NCBI GenBank assembly: GCA_009929735.1
Contig: RZZU01000005.1
Location: 41,780 to 105,779 of the forward strand
DNA length: 64,000 nt
From: Clostridia bacterium
GTDB lineage: Bacteria; Bacillota; Clostridia; Lachnospirales; Anaerotignaceae
Reading direction: 5' to 3'
Part shown: piece by piece, positions 8,290 through 17,530 of the stretch
How positions within the stretch are numbered: the stretch's first letter is position 1
Layout of the letters: each line of letters begins with the position of its first letter
Made by a program: the position numbers and the translations under genes
The notes under the pieces: generated by a model
What the model was told of the DNA's origin: nothing
The model's database searches: none
What the model saw: the letters and a program-made list of their open reading frames with translations, nothing else

Positions 8290-9465
8290 ATGAAAAAAAT
8301 AAATAGTGACAAACTGTTACTGACATATTCTATTTTAGCAATGGCGCTAATCCTATTAATCGGTTTATTGTATTCCTATTATTGTATGAATCATTCAAAA
8401 ATAGGTAGTGATTCCTATGAAGAAATAATGCTTTCAAATGAGCTGACCGCAGATATTCTGCCCCCACCTGAATATATTGTAGAATCCTATGCCTCTGCAC
8501 TGGAATACATTTATATTGATAATCAAAGCAGGCGTGAGGAACTTTATTCGCAAATCTTACAGTTTGAAAATTCTTACAATATACAACATGAATTTTGGGT
8601 GGATAACTTACCGGATTATGATAATTTAAGGCAGGTTGTTCTTGTGGAATCTTATAAACCGGCGCAGCGTTTTTATCAAATCTTTTTTTATCAGGTTGTC
8701 CCTGCGGTAGCCTCAAACAACCAAAAAGCCATCGAGGTTGCTCGATTAAATTTGCAGAATGTTTATAATGAACATTCTCAAGCAATTGAAAAATGTGTTG
8801 TAACTGCTGAGCAATGGCGCAATATGATTTTTAATTCCTCAAATGAATTGGCTGAACGGAATGATATTCTAATGAAATTTTTGATTTTAGCCTTTTTTAT
8901 ACTTTGCATTATTTTTTGCATATATACCTACTATTCAGAAAAAAAATTGTTGCATATGGCTTATTATGACAGCCTGACTATGCTTCCAAACAGAAAACGA
9001 TTAATTGAAAAATTAGAACATCGCATCAGAAGCAAAAAGCACTTTAGTTTTGTCATTTTTGATCTTGACGGGTTTAAAAAAATAAATGACACATTTGGAC
9101 ATATTGCAGGCGATACCCTGCTTCAAGAAATCTCCAATATTCTTATGGAACAGAAGCATCCCAACGATCTGCTCGGACGTTTAGGAGGAGATGAATTTGC
9201 ACTCATGATTGACCATGGTTCGGATCACATGAATATATTAGAATACATTGAAAATTTACGGAAAGCTTTGCCTAAATCAGTCAATATCAACCAGAGTATA
9301 TTGCCCGTCAGTGCAAGCTTTGGCATTGCTTCTTTCCCTGAAGACGCAAGTACGGCGAAGGAGTTAATAACTTATGCTGATTTAGCGATGTATTATGCGA
9401 AAAAATCGGGCGGAAATAATGTGCAGCGGTTTCATTCTGAATTGCAAAATAAGGATCTTAGATAA
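8290..9465 (+). CDS. Membrane-bound diguanylate cyclase (GGDEF)
   Basis: A 391-residue protein. Transmembrane helices lie at about residues 9-31 and 197-217 and flank an extracytoplasmic sensor region of about 165 residues with no recognised ligand motif. The C-terminal GGDEF domain has an intact active site (RLGGDEF, with GGDEF at 299-303) plus DLDGFKKINDTFGH for metal and GTP binding. It makes cyclic di-GMP. No RxxD inhibitory site is evident just before GGDEF. It is a single-gene unit with a structured leader. Confidence 0.92.
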   Translation: MKKINSDKLLLTYSILAMALILLIGLLYSYYCMNHSKIGSDSYEEIMLSNELTADILPPPEYIVESYASALEYIYIDNQSRREELYSQILQFENSYNIQHEFWVDNLPDYDNLRQVVLVESYKPAQRFYQIFFYQVVPAVASNNQKAIEVARLNLQNVYNEHSQAIEKCVVTAEQWRNMIFNSSNELAERNDILMKFLILAFFILCIIFCIYTYYSEKKLLHMAYYDSLTMLPNRKRLIEKLEHRIRSKKHFSFVIFDLDGFKKINDTFGHIAGDTLLQEISNILMEQKHPNDLLGRLGGDEFALMIDHGSDHMNILEYIENLRKALPKSVNINQSILPVSASFGIASFPEDASTAKELITYADLAMYYAKKSGGNNVQRFHSELQNKDLR

Positions 9466-9469
9466 TCTT

Positions 9470-10064
9470 TCAATTATGATACGCAATAGAGCCGTATGGT
9501 TGCATAAGTTCAAGATACGCCCTTTGCAGTAGGAAGAGGCTCCTTAAGGGATATAGCAAAAGCATCTGGTATTGCACCACGTACCTTCTGAAATTTCTTC
9601 CATACAAAAAAAGACTTTGTTTACCACATGACTTTATACAAACGAGAAAAGCAAAACTGAAATTTCAGAGTCTTGTTATTCAGAACAGGATGTTGGAAAA
9701 GGAAAGTTTTCGAGAGTTCTTGCGTTCCATTTTTTGCAGATTATAATATTTTTGATTATCTGAGCAAGGAAGAAATTTTCATGCCATATGCTCGCTGGCC
9801 TGAAAATTATATGAAAAAGAAATGAACTGCAGAGCAAAATACCATGCGAATTTTAAATCAAGTTGTGCCTAAGCGCACAGACTGTGATTGTAAGGTATTT
9901 GCAAATTTCTGCAAAGCATTATTCGTTATGGGAAAGAAACCCTATACGTCCAAGTCTATGAAGAAATGATTGAGCACATCGTTGACATGATTTTAGATTA
10001 TGTGATTGCAGAAGCTCCTGAAAAACGCAGTAGTCCCTTTTCGGTGGAATTTTCTCCTATTTGA
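9470..10064 (+). pseudogene. Degenerate TetR/AcrR family regulator
   Basis: From 9514 the frame reads DTPFAVGRGSLRDIAKASG and then IAPRTF, a clear TetR helix-turn-helix. A TGA (9589-9591) follows where TetR proteins have Tyr before N-F/Y-F, and NFFHTKKDFVYHM continues after it. Later blocks (FADYNIFDYLSKEEIF, MIEHIVDMILDYVIAEAPEK) are separated by further stops and frame changes and end at a TGA at 10062-10064. No intact product is possible. Confidence 0.7.
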
Positions 10065-10097
10065 TACGGTTTTCCTAATAACAAAAAAATTTAAAAA

Positions 10098-10165
10098 CCC
10101 CTGTAAAACAGTTTTTGCCGAAAAATCAGCTAGTGTACGCCGCTTTTCGTTCTGTTTTACAGGGG
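10098..10165. repeat. 14-bp perfect inverted repeat
   Basis: CCCCTGTAAAACAG (10098-10111) and its exact complement (10152-10165) enclose 40 bases. A/T runs on both sides would allow it to act as a weak bidirectional terminator between the dead TetR gene and the minus-strand genes. Confidence 0.6.
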
Positions 10166-10191
10166 AAATTTTATTCATTGCAAAAATCAGT

Positions 10192-10494
10192 TTAATATAT
10201 ATTTTCTATTGATATAACCCGAACTGCATCTTTTGCCGAACCATTCAAATTGCTGACCGTCGCACCTTTTGCAACTTCCAAATTTGTTTCGACTGCCAAC
10301 TTTGCTATTTCAACAGCGTTTACTGTACCACCCACTGCCAAGTTTAGCTTTGGTGCCTCATCTGCCATTTTCATAACAACCCCTGCAGCATCCACCGTGC
10401 GCAAAAATACGTTTTCAACGGAAGCATTCCAAATAATAACAGGAGCGTCCGCCGCCACTTCAAGCGTACCAACTTTGTCTTCTCCTCTTGCAAA
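10192..10494 (-). pseudogene. Fragment of a beta-repeat surface/adhesin-like protein
   Basis: About 100 codons are open in the frame directly after the stop of the SRPBCC gene. The composition is rich in V, N, A and G with repeats such as NLAVGGTVNAVEIAKLAVETN, resembling the tail of parallel beta-repeat cell-surface proteins. There is no ribosome site or convincing start; a GTG at 10458 is the only initiator-like codon. I read it as a remnant of a larger lost gene, with low certainty. Confidence 0.4.
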
Positions 10495-10902
10495 TTAAAA
10501 TGATGATTGAAGCAAAAACCTCCTCAAGTCTGCAATATAAGCAGATTGCTGTTTCTTCAAATATGCCCCTGCAAAAGGCTTTAAAATCATCTTTTTCACA
10601 GTTACAGCCTCTGTAAAGTTGATTGAGGTTTCTTCATTATCATATGAAAATAGTCCAACCCAATGACCGTGCATCATATCATTCTCCATATCAAATTCAT
10701 ATCTTTTCATCGGTTCAAATGCCGTAACCGTAAAAACGGTAGCATATCCGTCTTTCGTATATTCTACAAATTGCTTTCCATCCTCCAGCACCTCTATTTG
10801 AGCCAAATCGCTTCTCCAAGTGAAATTCTCCAGTGAAGTAACCGTATTCCATACTTTTTCCAAACCACAGTGAAGAACCAACTTAACATTTGCAGTTGCC
10901 AT
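10495..10902 (-). CDS. SRPBCC (START-like) family protein
   Basis: A 135-residue single-domain protein of the polyketide cyclase/SRPBCC fold. The N-terminal strand-helix MATANVKLVLHCGLEKVWNTVT precedes the W-R-S-D segment, the central strands (YATVFTVTAFEPMKRYEF) and the long C-terminal helix near residues 108-133. These proteins bind hydrophobic ligands in a cavity; the ligand here is unknown. No catalytic residues can be assigned. It appears monocistronic. Confidence 0.8.
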   Translation of the reverse strand: MATANVKLVLHCGLEKVWNTVTSLENFTWRSDLAQIEVLEDGKQFVEYTKDGYATVFTVTAFEPMKRYEFDMENDMMHGHWVGLFSYDNEETSINFTEAVTVKKMILKPFAGAYLKKQQSAYIADLRRFLLQSSF

Positions 10903-10980
10903 AACACTCCCCCGCTTAAGTTTATAAATTTTTCCGGCTTACGCCACATAATCACAATTTTTTGTCAGACTGAATACAAA

Positions 10981-11102
10981 CCATAGGCATTGTCCCCCCA
11001 CTGCCCAAGATAGGTCATTCACCTTTGCACAGCAAAAGTGAATGACCTGAAACTCTTGTGGGTGCTTTAGGACAAAGCCATCAAGCTTTTAGCCTTGTCT
11101 AC
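10981..11102 (+). repeat. Mosaic hairpin-rich intergenic repeat, copy C (short)
   Basis: This copy shares 14 identical bases, CTGCCCAAGATAGG (11001-11014), with copy B. A perfect hairpin GGTCATTCACCTTTGC-aca-GCAAAAGTGAATGACC follows (11013-11047). The right arm CTTGTGGGTGCTTTAGG...CCTTGTCTAC matches the ends of copies A and B. The left end is degraded and the middle modules of A and B are missing. No gene lies in 10903-11230. Confidence 0.7.
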
Positions 11103-11230
11103 ACTGTCACAATTACATTGTATCTGTTTCGTTGCAAATAATTTCACATCACAATATTTCATCTTTCTTCGCCTTTTAATCAGGCTTCAAGCGATTCTAT
11201 CTTTCAGCATTCTCTGCAAAACAAAACCCT

Positions 11231-12037
11231 TTACTTGTTTACGCCCAACGGCTCTTTCAGCCTTTGGCGCACAACCTCGTACATCAGCACGCCCGCCGCA
11301 ATGGAAGCATTTAAGGACTCCGCCTTCCCCGGCATAGGTATTTTTACCCAGCGGTCACAAAATGCTGCCGCTTCATCAGAAAGGCCTCTTGCCTCGTTGC
11401 CGATTAAAAAAGCACAGCCTTTTTCCAACGGCAGGTGATATGGATAGCAATCCCCCTTTAAATGGGCAGCATACAGTGAAATATCATTTTCATTTAATTT
11501 TAAAGCAACTTCCTCCAAGTCTGCATTCTGAAATATCGGCACATGGAACACAGAACCCATGGTTGCACGTAAAACCTTTGGATTATACACATCAACACTG
11601 CCCTTTGAGAGAAAAATACCATCCGCCCCACAGGCATCCGCTGTACGAATCACTGTCCCAAGGTTTCCTGGGTCATTCAATTCCTCCGCCAAGAGGAAAA
11701 ACGGCGCATCCTTTTTCCATATTACCTCCTGCGCCTCCTTCTGCTTCTTGCAAACAGCCAAAACTCCCTGGGGATTTTCCGTATCTGACAATAATGCAAA
11801 TAATTCGTCAGTTAAAAGATAGGTTTCTGCTCTAGTTTCATAATTGTGAATGTCATTTTCCTTTTCAAATGCTTTGGCAACCAAAAACAGTTCCACTTCC
11901 CACTCTGGCGGAATTTCAGAAACAAACCGTACGCCTTCGGCAACAAATACCCCTTCTCTGTCCCTGTTCTTTTTTTGAGCAAAGCCCTTTATACGTTTAA
12001 AGATTTTATTTTGATGGCTCTCAATAATTATTGCCAT
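11231..12037 (-). CDS. SpoU/TrmH family RNA 2'-O-methyltransferase
   Basis: A 268-residue SPOUT methylase. An N-terminal substrate-binding domain (KGFAQKKNRDREGVFVAEG) precedes the catalytic trefoil-knot domain. Motif 1 is DPGNLGTVIRTADACGADG, motif 2 FLIGNEARGLSDEA and motif 3 KIPMPGKAESLNASIAAGV. It transfers a methyl group from SAM to a ribose in rRNA or tRNA. The exact target cannot be read; it resembles TrmH-like rRNA methylases such as YsgA. It is divergent from the LUD gene. Confidence 0.88.
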   Translation of the reverse strand: MAIIIESHQNKIFKRIKGFAQKKNRDREGVFVAEGVRFVSEIPPEWEVELFLVAKAFEKENDIHNYETRAETYLLTDELFALLSDTENPQGVLAVCKKQKEAQEVIWKKDAPFFLLAEELNDPGNLGTVIRTADACGADGIFLSKGSVDVYNPKVLRATMGSVFHVPIFQNADLEEVALKLNENDISLYAAHLKGDCYPYHLPLEKGCAFLIGNEARGLSDEAAAFCDRWVKIPMPGKAESLNASIAAGVLMYEVVRQRLKEPLGVNK

Positions 12038-12276
12038 GATTATCCCTCGTTTCTCAATTCATTCTTCTATCATAATACAAAACATATTTCCTTTGCAATA
12101 TAAAGAATTACACAGCAAAAATGATTTTTCTGCAATCACCTTGATTATTTCTTTTTTGGGACTAAATTTTCGAAATGATGGAAGAAAAATCAAAAACTTT
12201 GATTTCTATCTTGGTTTTCATAAAATCTATGATAAAATACAAGTATCTATTTTGAATATGAAAGGAGATCATTGAA

Positions 12277-12915
12277 ATGAGTACACCGATTGAAATGAGA
12301 AATGAAGTATTAGGGAATACCTTGGTAACAAAATTAGAGGCAAGACATTTTGAAGCTTATTACTGTCCCACAGCAAAAGAGGCGTTGGAAAAAGCAGTTT
12401 CCTTGGTACCCGAAAAAAGCTCGGTTTCTTGGGGCGGTTCTGTGACCATCCGTAATATGGGTCTTACAAAGGCTTTCCACGATGGTGATTTTGAAGTCAT
12501 TGATAGGGATTTGGCAAAATCTCCAGAAGAAATGGCAGAATTACATCGTCAGGGTCTTTTGACTGATTATTTCATTGCCAGCACCAATGCAATCTCCGAA
12601 GATGGTATCTTAGTAAACATTGACGGGGTAGGCAACCGTGTTGCAGCAATGAGCTTTGGTCCTAAAAATGTCATTATCATCTGCGGCATGAATAAAGTGG
12701 CTCCAAACCTTGATGCGGCAATTTCCCGCGCAAGAAACGTTGCGGCACCCACAAATGCGTTCCGTTTTATGGGGAAAACACCTTGCGTTGTAACTGGTTC
12801 CTGCCGTAACTGCACCTCCCCCGATTCTGTTTGCAGTCAGGTTTTGATTACAAGGCTTTGTAAACCTGCAAAAAGAATTAAAGTAATTTTAGTTGGTGAA
12901 GGTTTAGGCTTTTAA
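12277..12915 (+). CDS. LUD domain (lactate utilization, LutC-like) protein
   Basis: A 212-residue LUD-domain protein. Typical segments are VSWGGSVTIRNMGL, DYFIASTNAISEDGILVNIDG and GPKNVIIICGMNKVAPNLDAA. A C-terminal cysteine cluster (CRNCTSPDSVC) may bind metal. Relatives act with LutA/LutB in lactate oxidation, but no such partners are nearby, so the substrate is uncertain. A strong AAAGGAG lies 9 bases before the ATG. It is divergent from the methylase gene and transcribed alone. Confidence 0.85.
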   Translation: MSTPIEMRNEVLGNTLVTKLEARHFEAYYCPTAKEALEKAVSLVPEKSSVSWGGSVTIRNMGLTKAFHDGDFEVIDRDLAKSPEEMAELHRQGLLTDYFIASTNAISEDGILVNIDGVGNRVAAMSFGPKNVIIICGMNKVAPNLDAAISRARNVAAPTNAFRFMGKTPCVVTGSCRNCTSPDSVCSQVLITRLCKPAKRIKVILVGEGLGF

Positions 12916-13032
12916 TTTGGTTGCAGTATAACGCAATGAAATCACAAGCTTTCAGTTCATCCGCTGAATATTAACAAATCGTTTTTATTTTTGGAAAAAG
13001 TCTGTAAAAGCTTGCTGTAAAAGGAGATTACG

Positions 13033-13491
13033 ATGAAAGTACTTGTTGATGCCGATGCCTGTCCTGTAAAAGAACTCATTGTGGAAACAGCAAAAAAATA
13101 TGATACCGACGTTTATATGGTAACAGATGCTTCCCATGTTTTATTTTATCCCGAACAAAATGTTCATGTGGTGACCGTTGACCAAGGGGCAGACAGCGCA
13201 GACCTTGCCATTGCCAACCGTACCGAAAAGGGCGATTTATGTGTCACCGCCGATTACGGCTTAGCCGCTCTGATTTTAGCAAAAAAAGCCACGGTAATTC
13301 ACCCAAACGGCTTTTTCTATACCACAGAAAATATTGAACGTATGCTTTTTGAACGCCATCTTTCCCGGGAAATGCGACGGCAAAAAAAAGGGCACGGCGC
13401 ACATATCCGTAAACGAACGAAAGAGGATGATGCCGCCTTTTTATTGGCTTTTGAAAAAGTATTCAAGCAAAATAATGCAAGCAATCTCTAA
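13033..13491 (+). CDS. YaiI/YqxD family protein (UPF0178)
   Basis: A 152-residue protein with the family signature MKVLVDADACPVK at the N-terminus, DQGADSADLAIANR in the middle and a basic C-terminal region (REMRRQKKGHGAH). The acidic residues resemble PIN-type nuclease folds, but the function is not established. AAAGGAG lies 7 bases before the ATG, and a strong terminator follows the stop. Confidence 0.88.
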   Translation: MKVLVDADACPVKELIVETAKKYDTDVYMVTDASHVLFYPEQNVHVVTVDQGADSADLAIANRTEKGDLCVTADYGLAALILAKKATVIHPNGFFYTTENIERMLFERHLSREMRRQKKGHGAHIRKRTKEDDAAFLLAFEKVFKQNNASNL

Positions 13492-13496
13492 AAAAC

Positions 13497-13537
13497 AAAA
13501 AGGTCTGGCTTCGTTTAAACGAAAACCAGACCTTTTT
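13497..13537. terminator. Bidirectional intrinsic terminator
   Basis: AAAAAGGTCTGG pairs with CCAGACCTTTTT, and the loop includes a small CGTTTAAACG palindrome. It separates the convergent YaiI and malic enzyme genes and has T runs on both strands. Confidence 0.85.
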
Positions 13538-13599
13538 CATTTTGAAGGAAACCTGTCAATCAAGCTTTTTAGATATATTTCGTTTTTTTCAAAACAAAA

Positions 13600-14775
13600 T
13601 CAAGGCTTGATACGCGCGATTCCCTCTTCCGCAGCAACATCGGCGACTGCCTTCGCCACTGCATCCGCAACGGATTTATCCAAGGCGGAAGGAATAATAT
13701 TTTCTTTATGCAGTTTATCATCAGGAATCATTGCAGCAATCGCATAAGCCGCTCTTTGCTTCATTCCTTCTGTAATTTCCTTTGCACGAACCGCCAATGC
13801 TCCCTTAAAAATACCAGGGAAAATCAAAACGTTATTAATTTGGTTCGGGAAATCTGAACGCCCTGTGCCAACAACCGCCGCACCTGCCGCCAATGCCTCA
13901 TCGGGCATAATTTCGGGAATCGGGTTAGCCATTGCAAAAACAATGCCCTGATTCATAGAAGCAACCATTTCCTTGGTCACCATGTTCGGTCGGGAAACAC
14001 CTACAAAAGCATCCGCTCCACGCATCGCATCGGCTAAATTTCCTTTTTCCTTATAGAGGTTGCTGATATGGGAAATTTCCTCCTGCCCTGCATTCAAGCC
14101 TACATCACCCTCACAGATAATGCCGTTAATGTCGCACATAACGATATTGCCAAAGCCCATAGAAATTAAAAACTTCCCTATGGCGACGCCTGCCGCACCT
14201 GCCCCATTGATTACAATTTTCATTTCTCCCATTTTCTTTCCAACGACCTTCATTGCGTTAATCATGGCTGCCGCAACAACAATAGCGGTTCCGTGCTGAT
14301 CATCATGAAATACGGGAATATCGCAAATTTCTTTTAGCCTTCTTTCAATTTCAAAGCAACGGGGAGCAGAAATATCTTCTAAATTGATGCCCCCAAAGCT
14401 TTTGGAAATCAAATAAATTGTATTGACAATGGTATCTACATCCTTAGAATCAATGCAAATTGGAAACGCATCCACGCCGCCAAATTCCTTGAATAATACA
14501 CATTTCCCCTCCATAACGGGCATACTCGCCGCTGGGCCAATGTCCCCTAAGCCTAAAACCGCAGTGCCATCCGTTATAACGGCAACCAAATTGGAACGGC
14601 GTGTTAGCCGAAAGGATTCCTCATAATTTTTCTCAATCACCCGACAAGGCTCCGCAACCCCGGGGGTATAAAGCAAGGAAAGATCCTCTCTTGTTGTAAT
14701 CTCTTTTCTGGAAACCACTTCAATTTTACCCTGCATTTCATAATGCAGCTTTAATGCCTTTTCTTCAATACTCAT
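13600..14775 (-). CDS. Malic enzyme (NAD(P)-dependent, decarboxylating)
   Basis: A 391-residue short-form malic enzyme, lacking the phosphotransacetylase tail of MaeB. It converts malate to pyruvate and CO2 with NAD(P) reduction. Visible motifs are the N-terminal YTPGVAEPCR, GLGDIGPAASMPVMEGK, the metal site FHDDQHGTA and the nucleotide-binding GAGAAGVAIGKF. The C-terminus carries ANPIPEIMPDEA and GRSDFPNQINN. It lies 128 bases downstream of fumarase on the same strand, so the pair turns fumarate into pyruvate. The cofactor preference is not determined here. Confidence 0.93.
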   Translation of the reverse strand: MSIEEKALKLHYEMQGKIEVVSRKEITTREDLSLLYTPGVAEPCRVIEKNYEESFRLTRRSNLVAVITDGTAVLGLGDIGPAASMPVMEGKCVLFKEFGGVDAFPICIDSKDVDTIVNTIYLISKSFGGINLEDISAPRCFEIERRLKEICDIPVFHDDQHGTAIVVAAAMINAMKVVGKKMGEMKIVINGAGAAGVAIGKFLISMGFGNIVMCDINGIICEGDVGLNAGQEEISHISNLYKEKGNLADAMRGADAFVGVSRPNMVTKEMVASMNQGIVFAMANPIPEIMPDEALAAGAAVVGTGRSDFPNQINNVLIFPGIFKGALAVRAKEITEGMKQRAAYAIAAMIPDDKLHKENIIPSALDKSVADAVAKAVADVAAEEGIARIKP

Positions 14776-14903
14776 GAATGATTCCTCCTATGTTTCAATG
14801 AACTGTTCCTTATTTCACTATAATAAAAATAAACTGAAAATTTGTTTTCAGTGAATGCTCGTGTTTCGTCCGTATATCCTTTGTTTCCTGCTTTCGACGG
14901 TTC

Positions 14904-16268
14904 TTAAACCATATTTTCAGGACGGAATACCTCGTCAAATTTTTCTTCCGATAAAAATCCCCAGGAAACACAAGCTTGCTTCAGCGAAATGTTTTCGTTA
15001 TAAGCCTTCTTCGCTGTTTTTGCAGCGTTTTCATACCCAATAAAGGGGTTCAGGCAAGTAACCAGCATTAGGGAACGATGAAGGTTTTCATTCATCTTCT
15101 CCTGATTTGCCTGCATTCCCGCTACGCAATGCACACGGAAGGAGTCAAGCCCATCTGCCAAAAGACGAACTGATTGCAAAAAATTATAAATGCACACAGG
15201 CATATATACATTTAATTCAAAATTCCCCTGAGAAGCGCAAATGCCAACCGCTGTATCATTTGCCATAACCTGTACCGCAGCCATTGTCACCGCTTCACAC
15301 TGGGTAGGGTTTACCTTTCCAGGCATAATAGAGCTTCCTGGCTCATTTTCTGGAATAAAAATTTCTCCCAATCCACATCTTGGGCCACTGGCAAGCCAAC
15401 GAACATCATTTGCGATTTTCATTAAGTTTGCCGCCAAAGCCTTTAATGCGCCATGTGCAAAAACCAATTCATCCTTTGCAGTTAAAGCATGAAACTTATT
15501 TTCTGCTGTAACAAACTGTTCTCCCGTCAGGTCTGAAACCTCTTTTGCCGCCGCCTCAGCAAAGCCTTTGGGTGCATTCAGCCCTGTACCGACTGCCGTA
15601 CCACCCAAAGCCAATTCCTGTACCCCCTGAAGGCTCATTTCAATCATCGCCTTTGCCTTTTCCAGCATATTGCGCCAACCGCTGATTTCCTGCGAAAAGG
15701 TGATCGGTGTGGCATCCTGCAAATGGGTTCTGCCTGTTTTTACGATGCCCTTGTTTTCCGCTTCTAAGCGTTCCAGTTCAGCAATCATGCGTTCCAACGC
15801 AGGAAGCAGCTGTTTTTTCGTTTCTAAAGCAGCAGCAATGTGCATCGCTGTTGGAAATGTGTCGTTTGAGCTTTGCGACATATTTACATGATCGTTGGGA
15901 TGCAAGAGCTTTTCCCCTGCAATTTCATTCCCACGATTGGCAATCACTTCGTTAACATTCATATTGGACTGGGTGCCACTGCCTGTTTGCCATACAGCCA
16001 AGGGAAACTGATCGTCAAGCCTTCCCTCCAGAATTTCATCGCAAACCTGTCCAATGATTGAGCATCCTTTTTCATCCAGCTTGCCTAAGCCATAATTTGC
16101 TTTTGCAACTGCCTTTTTTAAAATTGCAAAGGCATGAATGATTTCCATAGGAATTTTTTCGGTACTGATTTTAAAATTTTCAAAACTCCTTTGGGTTTGT
16201 GCCCCCCAATATACCCCAACAGGAACCTGAACCTCGCCCATAGAATCTCTTTCGATACGGTATTCCAT
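14904..16268 (-). CDS. fumC: Fumarate hydratase class II
   Basis: A 454-residue fumarase/aspartase superfamily enzyme that interconverts fumarate and malate. The signature GSSIMPGKVNPTQCE is present, with TGSGTQSNMNVNEVI and GRTHLQDATPITFSQE upstream. These fit class II fumarase better than aspartase or argininosuccinate lyase. A frame begins at 16286, but its ATG overlaps AAGGAGAT; the ATG at 16268, five bases after that site, is the proper start (MEYRIERDSMGEVQVP). It is probably cotranscribed with malic enzyme. Confidence 0.93.
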   Translation of the reverse strand: MEYRIERDSMGEVQVPVGVYWGAQTQRSFENFKISTEKIPMEIIHAFAILKKAVAKANYGLGKLDEKGCSIIGQVCDEILEGRLDDQFPLAVWQTGSGTQSNMNVNEVIANRGNEIAGEKLLHPNDHVNMSQSSNDTFPTAMHIAAALETKKQLLPALERMIAELERLEAENKGIVKTGRTHLQDATPITFSQEISGWRNMLEKAKAMIEMSLQGVQELALGGTAVGTGLNAPKGFAEAAAKEVSDLTGEQFVTAENKFHALTAKDELVFAHGALKALAANLMKIANDVRWLASGPRCGLGEIFIPENEPGSSIMPGKVNPTQCEAVTMAAVQVMANDTAVGICASQGNFELNVYMPVCIYNFLQSVRLLADGLDSFRVHCVAGMQANQEKMNENLHRSLMLVTCLNPFIGYENAAKTAKKAYNENISLKQACVSWGFLSEEKFDEVFRPENMV

Positions 16269-16373
16269 GACAAATCTCCTTATCATTATAGTTTTTTAAT
16301 ATCTCCAAAATTGATTATAACAAAAACACGCAAAAAATAACATTGACTAATATGAAAAAGTATTGCTCCATTC

Positions 16374-16402
16374 TTGTGTTTTTTCGTAGAAAATGGTAAA
16401 CT
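16374..16402 (+). promoter_or_regulatory. Sigma-A type promoter for the thiamine-binding/HAD pair
   Basis: TTGTGT, a 17-base spacer and TAAACT, 21 bases before the ATG at 16424. Confidence 0.45.
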
Positions 16403-16423
16403 GCACAAAAAGGAGGAATGAAA

Positions 16424-16717
16424 ATGTACACAACAAGCATTGCAATACAGGTTTTGCCTGATATAACGGAAATAGATAAAATTTGCGCCATTGTGGATAG
16501 CGTCATTGAGTATATTGCCTCAACAGGCTGTCATTATGTGGTTGGCCCTTTTGAAACCACTGTAGAGGGGGATTTTGAACCCCTGATGGCAATTATAAAG
16601 CGTTGTCAGGAAATCCCTATAGAACAAGGTGCTCCGTCCACCAAATCATATATAAAAATTTTCCACAATCCAAACGGTGTTTTAACAATTGCGGAAAAAA
16701 TAGATAAATTCAAATAA
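16424..16717 (+). CDS. MTH1187/YkoF-like thiamine-binding family protein
   Basis: A 97-residue protein of the DUF77/UPF0045 ferredoxin-like fold. Typical segments are SIAIQVLPDI, TGCHYVVGPFETTVEGDF and a C-terminal basic helix. Members bind thiamine or a related pyrimidine and may deliver it to transport. AGGAGG sits two bases before an ATG at 16418 but eight bases before the ATG at 16424, so the latter is chosen. It runs into the HAD gene 13 bases downstream. No TPP riboswitch was seen upstream. Confidence 0.85.
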   Translation: MYTTSIAIQVLPDITEIDKICAIVDSVIEYIASTGCHYVVGPFETTVEGDFEPLMAIIKRCQEIPIEQGAPSTKSYIKIFHNPNGVLTIAEKIDKFK

Positions 16718-16730
16718 CAAAGGAGTTCTT

Positions 16731-17363
16731 ATGAAAAGTATTATTTTTGACCTTGACGGTACTTTAATTGATTCCATGCCTGTTTGGAAAAATACAGGGC
16801 GTAACTTTCTATTAAACCATGGCTTTGCTGTGCCCGAAGATTTACATAGTGTAGTGAAAGCCCAAACCATTGGTCAAACAGCGGAATATTTTCGTAATCA
16901 TTTAGGCGTACCTCATAGCGCAGAAGAAATCATAAATGAAGTCATTCATTTTGTAGAAGATGCCTATAAAAACACCATCCCCTTAAAGCCTTATGCAAGG
17001 GAATTTTTGGATAAAGAATTGGAAAACGGCACAAAAATGTGTGTCTTAACCGCCTCTGAGGCAAGCTATATCCATCCCGCCTTAGAACGTCTTGACCTCT
17101 TAAAGTATTTCCAGTTTATTTTGACCTGTACAGAAACAGGGTACTATAAAAGCGAACCTGAAGTATTTCGCATTGCTATGGAAAAGCTGGGAGGAACGAT
17201 AAAGAATACCATTGTTTTCGAAGATGCGCTTTATGCCGTAAATGGGGCAAAAAAAGGCGGATTTACCGTTTATGCCGTTGCCGATCCAGTAACTGAGGCT
17301 GACAGCAAACTCATCCGCTCCGTAGCTGATAAATACATAAAAAGCTATAAGGAATTGCTGTAA
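16731..17363 (+). CDS. HAD family hydrolase (beta-phosphoglucomutase-like)
   Basis: A 210-residue HAD phosphatase. Motif I is FDLDGTLID (nucleophile Asp 8), followed by a helical cap domain. Motif II is LTASEAS, and the motif III/IV area includes YKSEPEVFRIAMEKLG and VVFEDALYAVNGAKKGG. The missing Gly and deviating motif IV still keep an acidic pair (ED). The substrate is unknown; it is probably a small phosphorylated sugar or nucleotide. It is cotranscribed with the thiamine-binding protein. Confidence 0.88.
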   Translation: MKSIIFDLDGTLIDSMPVWKNTGRNFLLNHGFAVPEDLHSVVKAQTIGQTAEYFRNHLGVPHSAEEIINEVIHFVEDAYKNTIPLKPYAREFLDKELENGTKMCVLTASEASYIHPALERLDLLKYFQFILTCTETGYYKSEPEVFRIAMEKLGGTIKNTIVFEDALYAVNGAKKGGFTVYAVADPVTEADSKLIRSVADKYIKSYKELL

Positions 17364-17370
17364 TAACACA

Positions 17371-17387
17371 AACGAAAGTTTCGTTTT
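17371..17387 (+). terminator. Short intrinsic terminator after the HAD gene
   Basis: AACGAAA and TTTCGTT form a compact hairpin that runs into TTT. The stem is short, so the call is tentative. Confidence 0.5.
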
Positions 17388-17469
17388 TCATTTCAAACCC
17401 GAAAACAGACTCCATTTTCTGTACTGGTAAAACGATTTGTTAAATTTCTTCATGATTGTACATATAACA

Positions 17470-17530
17470 GATGGTGTTTTCAAAACCTTTGTATTCATTC
17501 GGAGCTTGTACTCCGTCTGAATACATTTCA
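17470..17530 (+). repeat. Short dispersed palindromic motif, copy 1
   Basis: GATGGTGTTTTCAAAACC is followed by CTTTGTATTCATTCGGAG and its near-complement CTCCGTCTGAATAC, a 14-bp hairpin at 17491-17524, then ATTTC. Related copies lie at 21976, 25799 and 53861. The rest of 17388-17824 shows nothing I can assign. Confidence 0.5.

Noticed and set aside
8330..8785. 151-codon minus-strand frame
   Set aside because: Antisense to the diguanylate cyclase gene; no start signals.
11362..11835. 157-codon plus-strand frame rich in Pro and His
   Set aside because: It is antisense to the SpoU methylase gene and has shadow-type composition.
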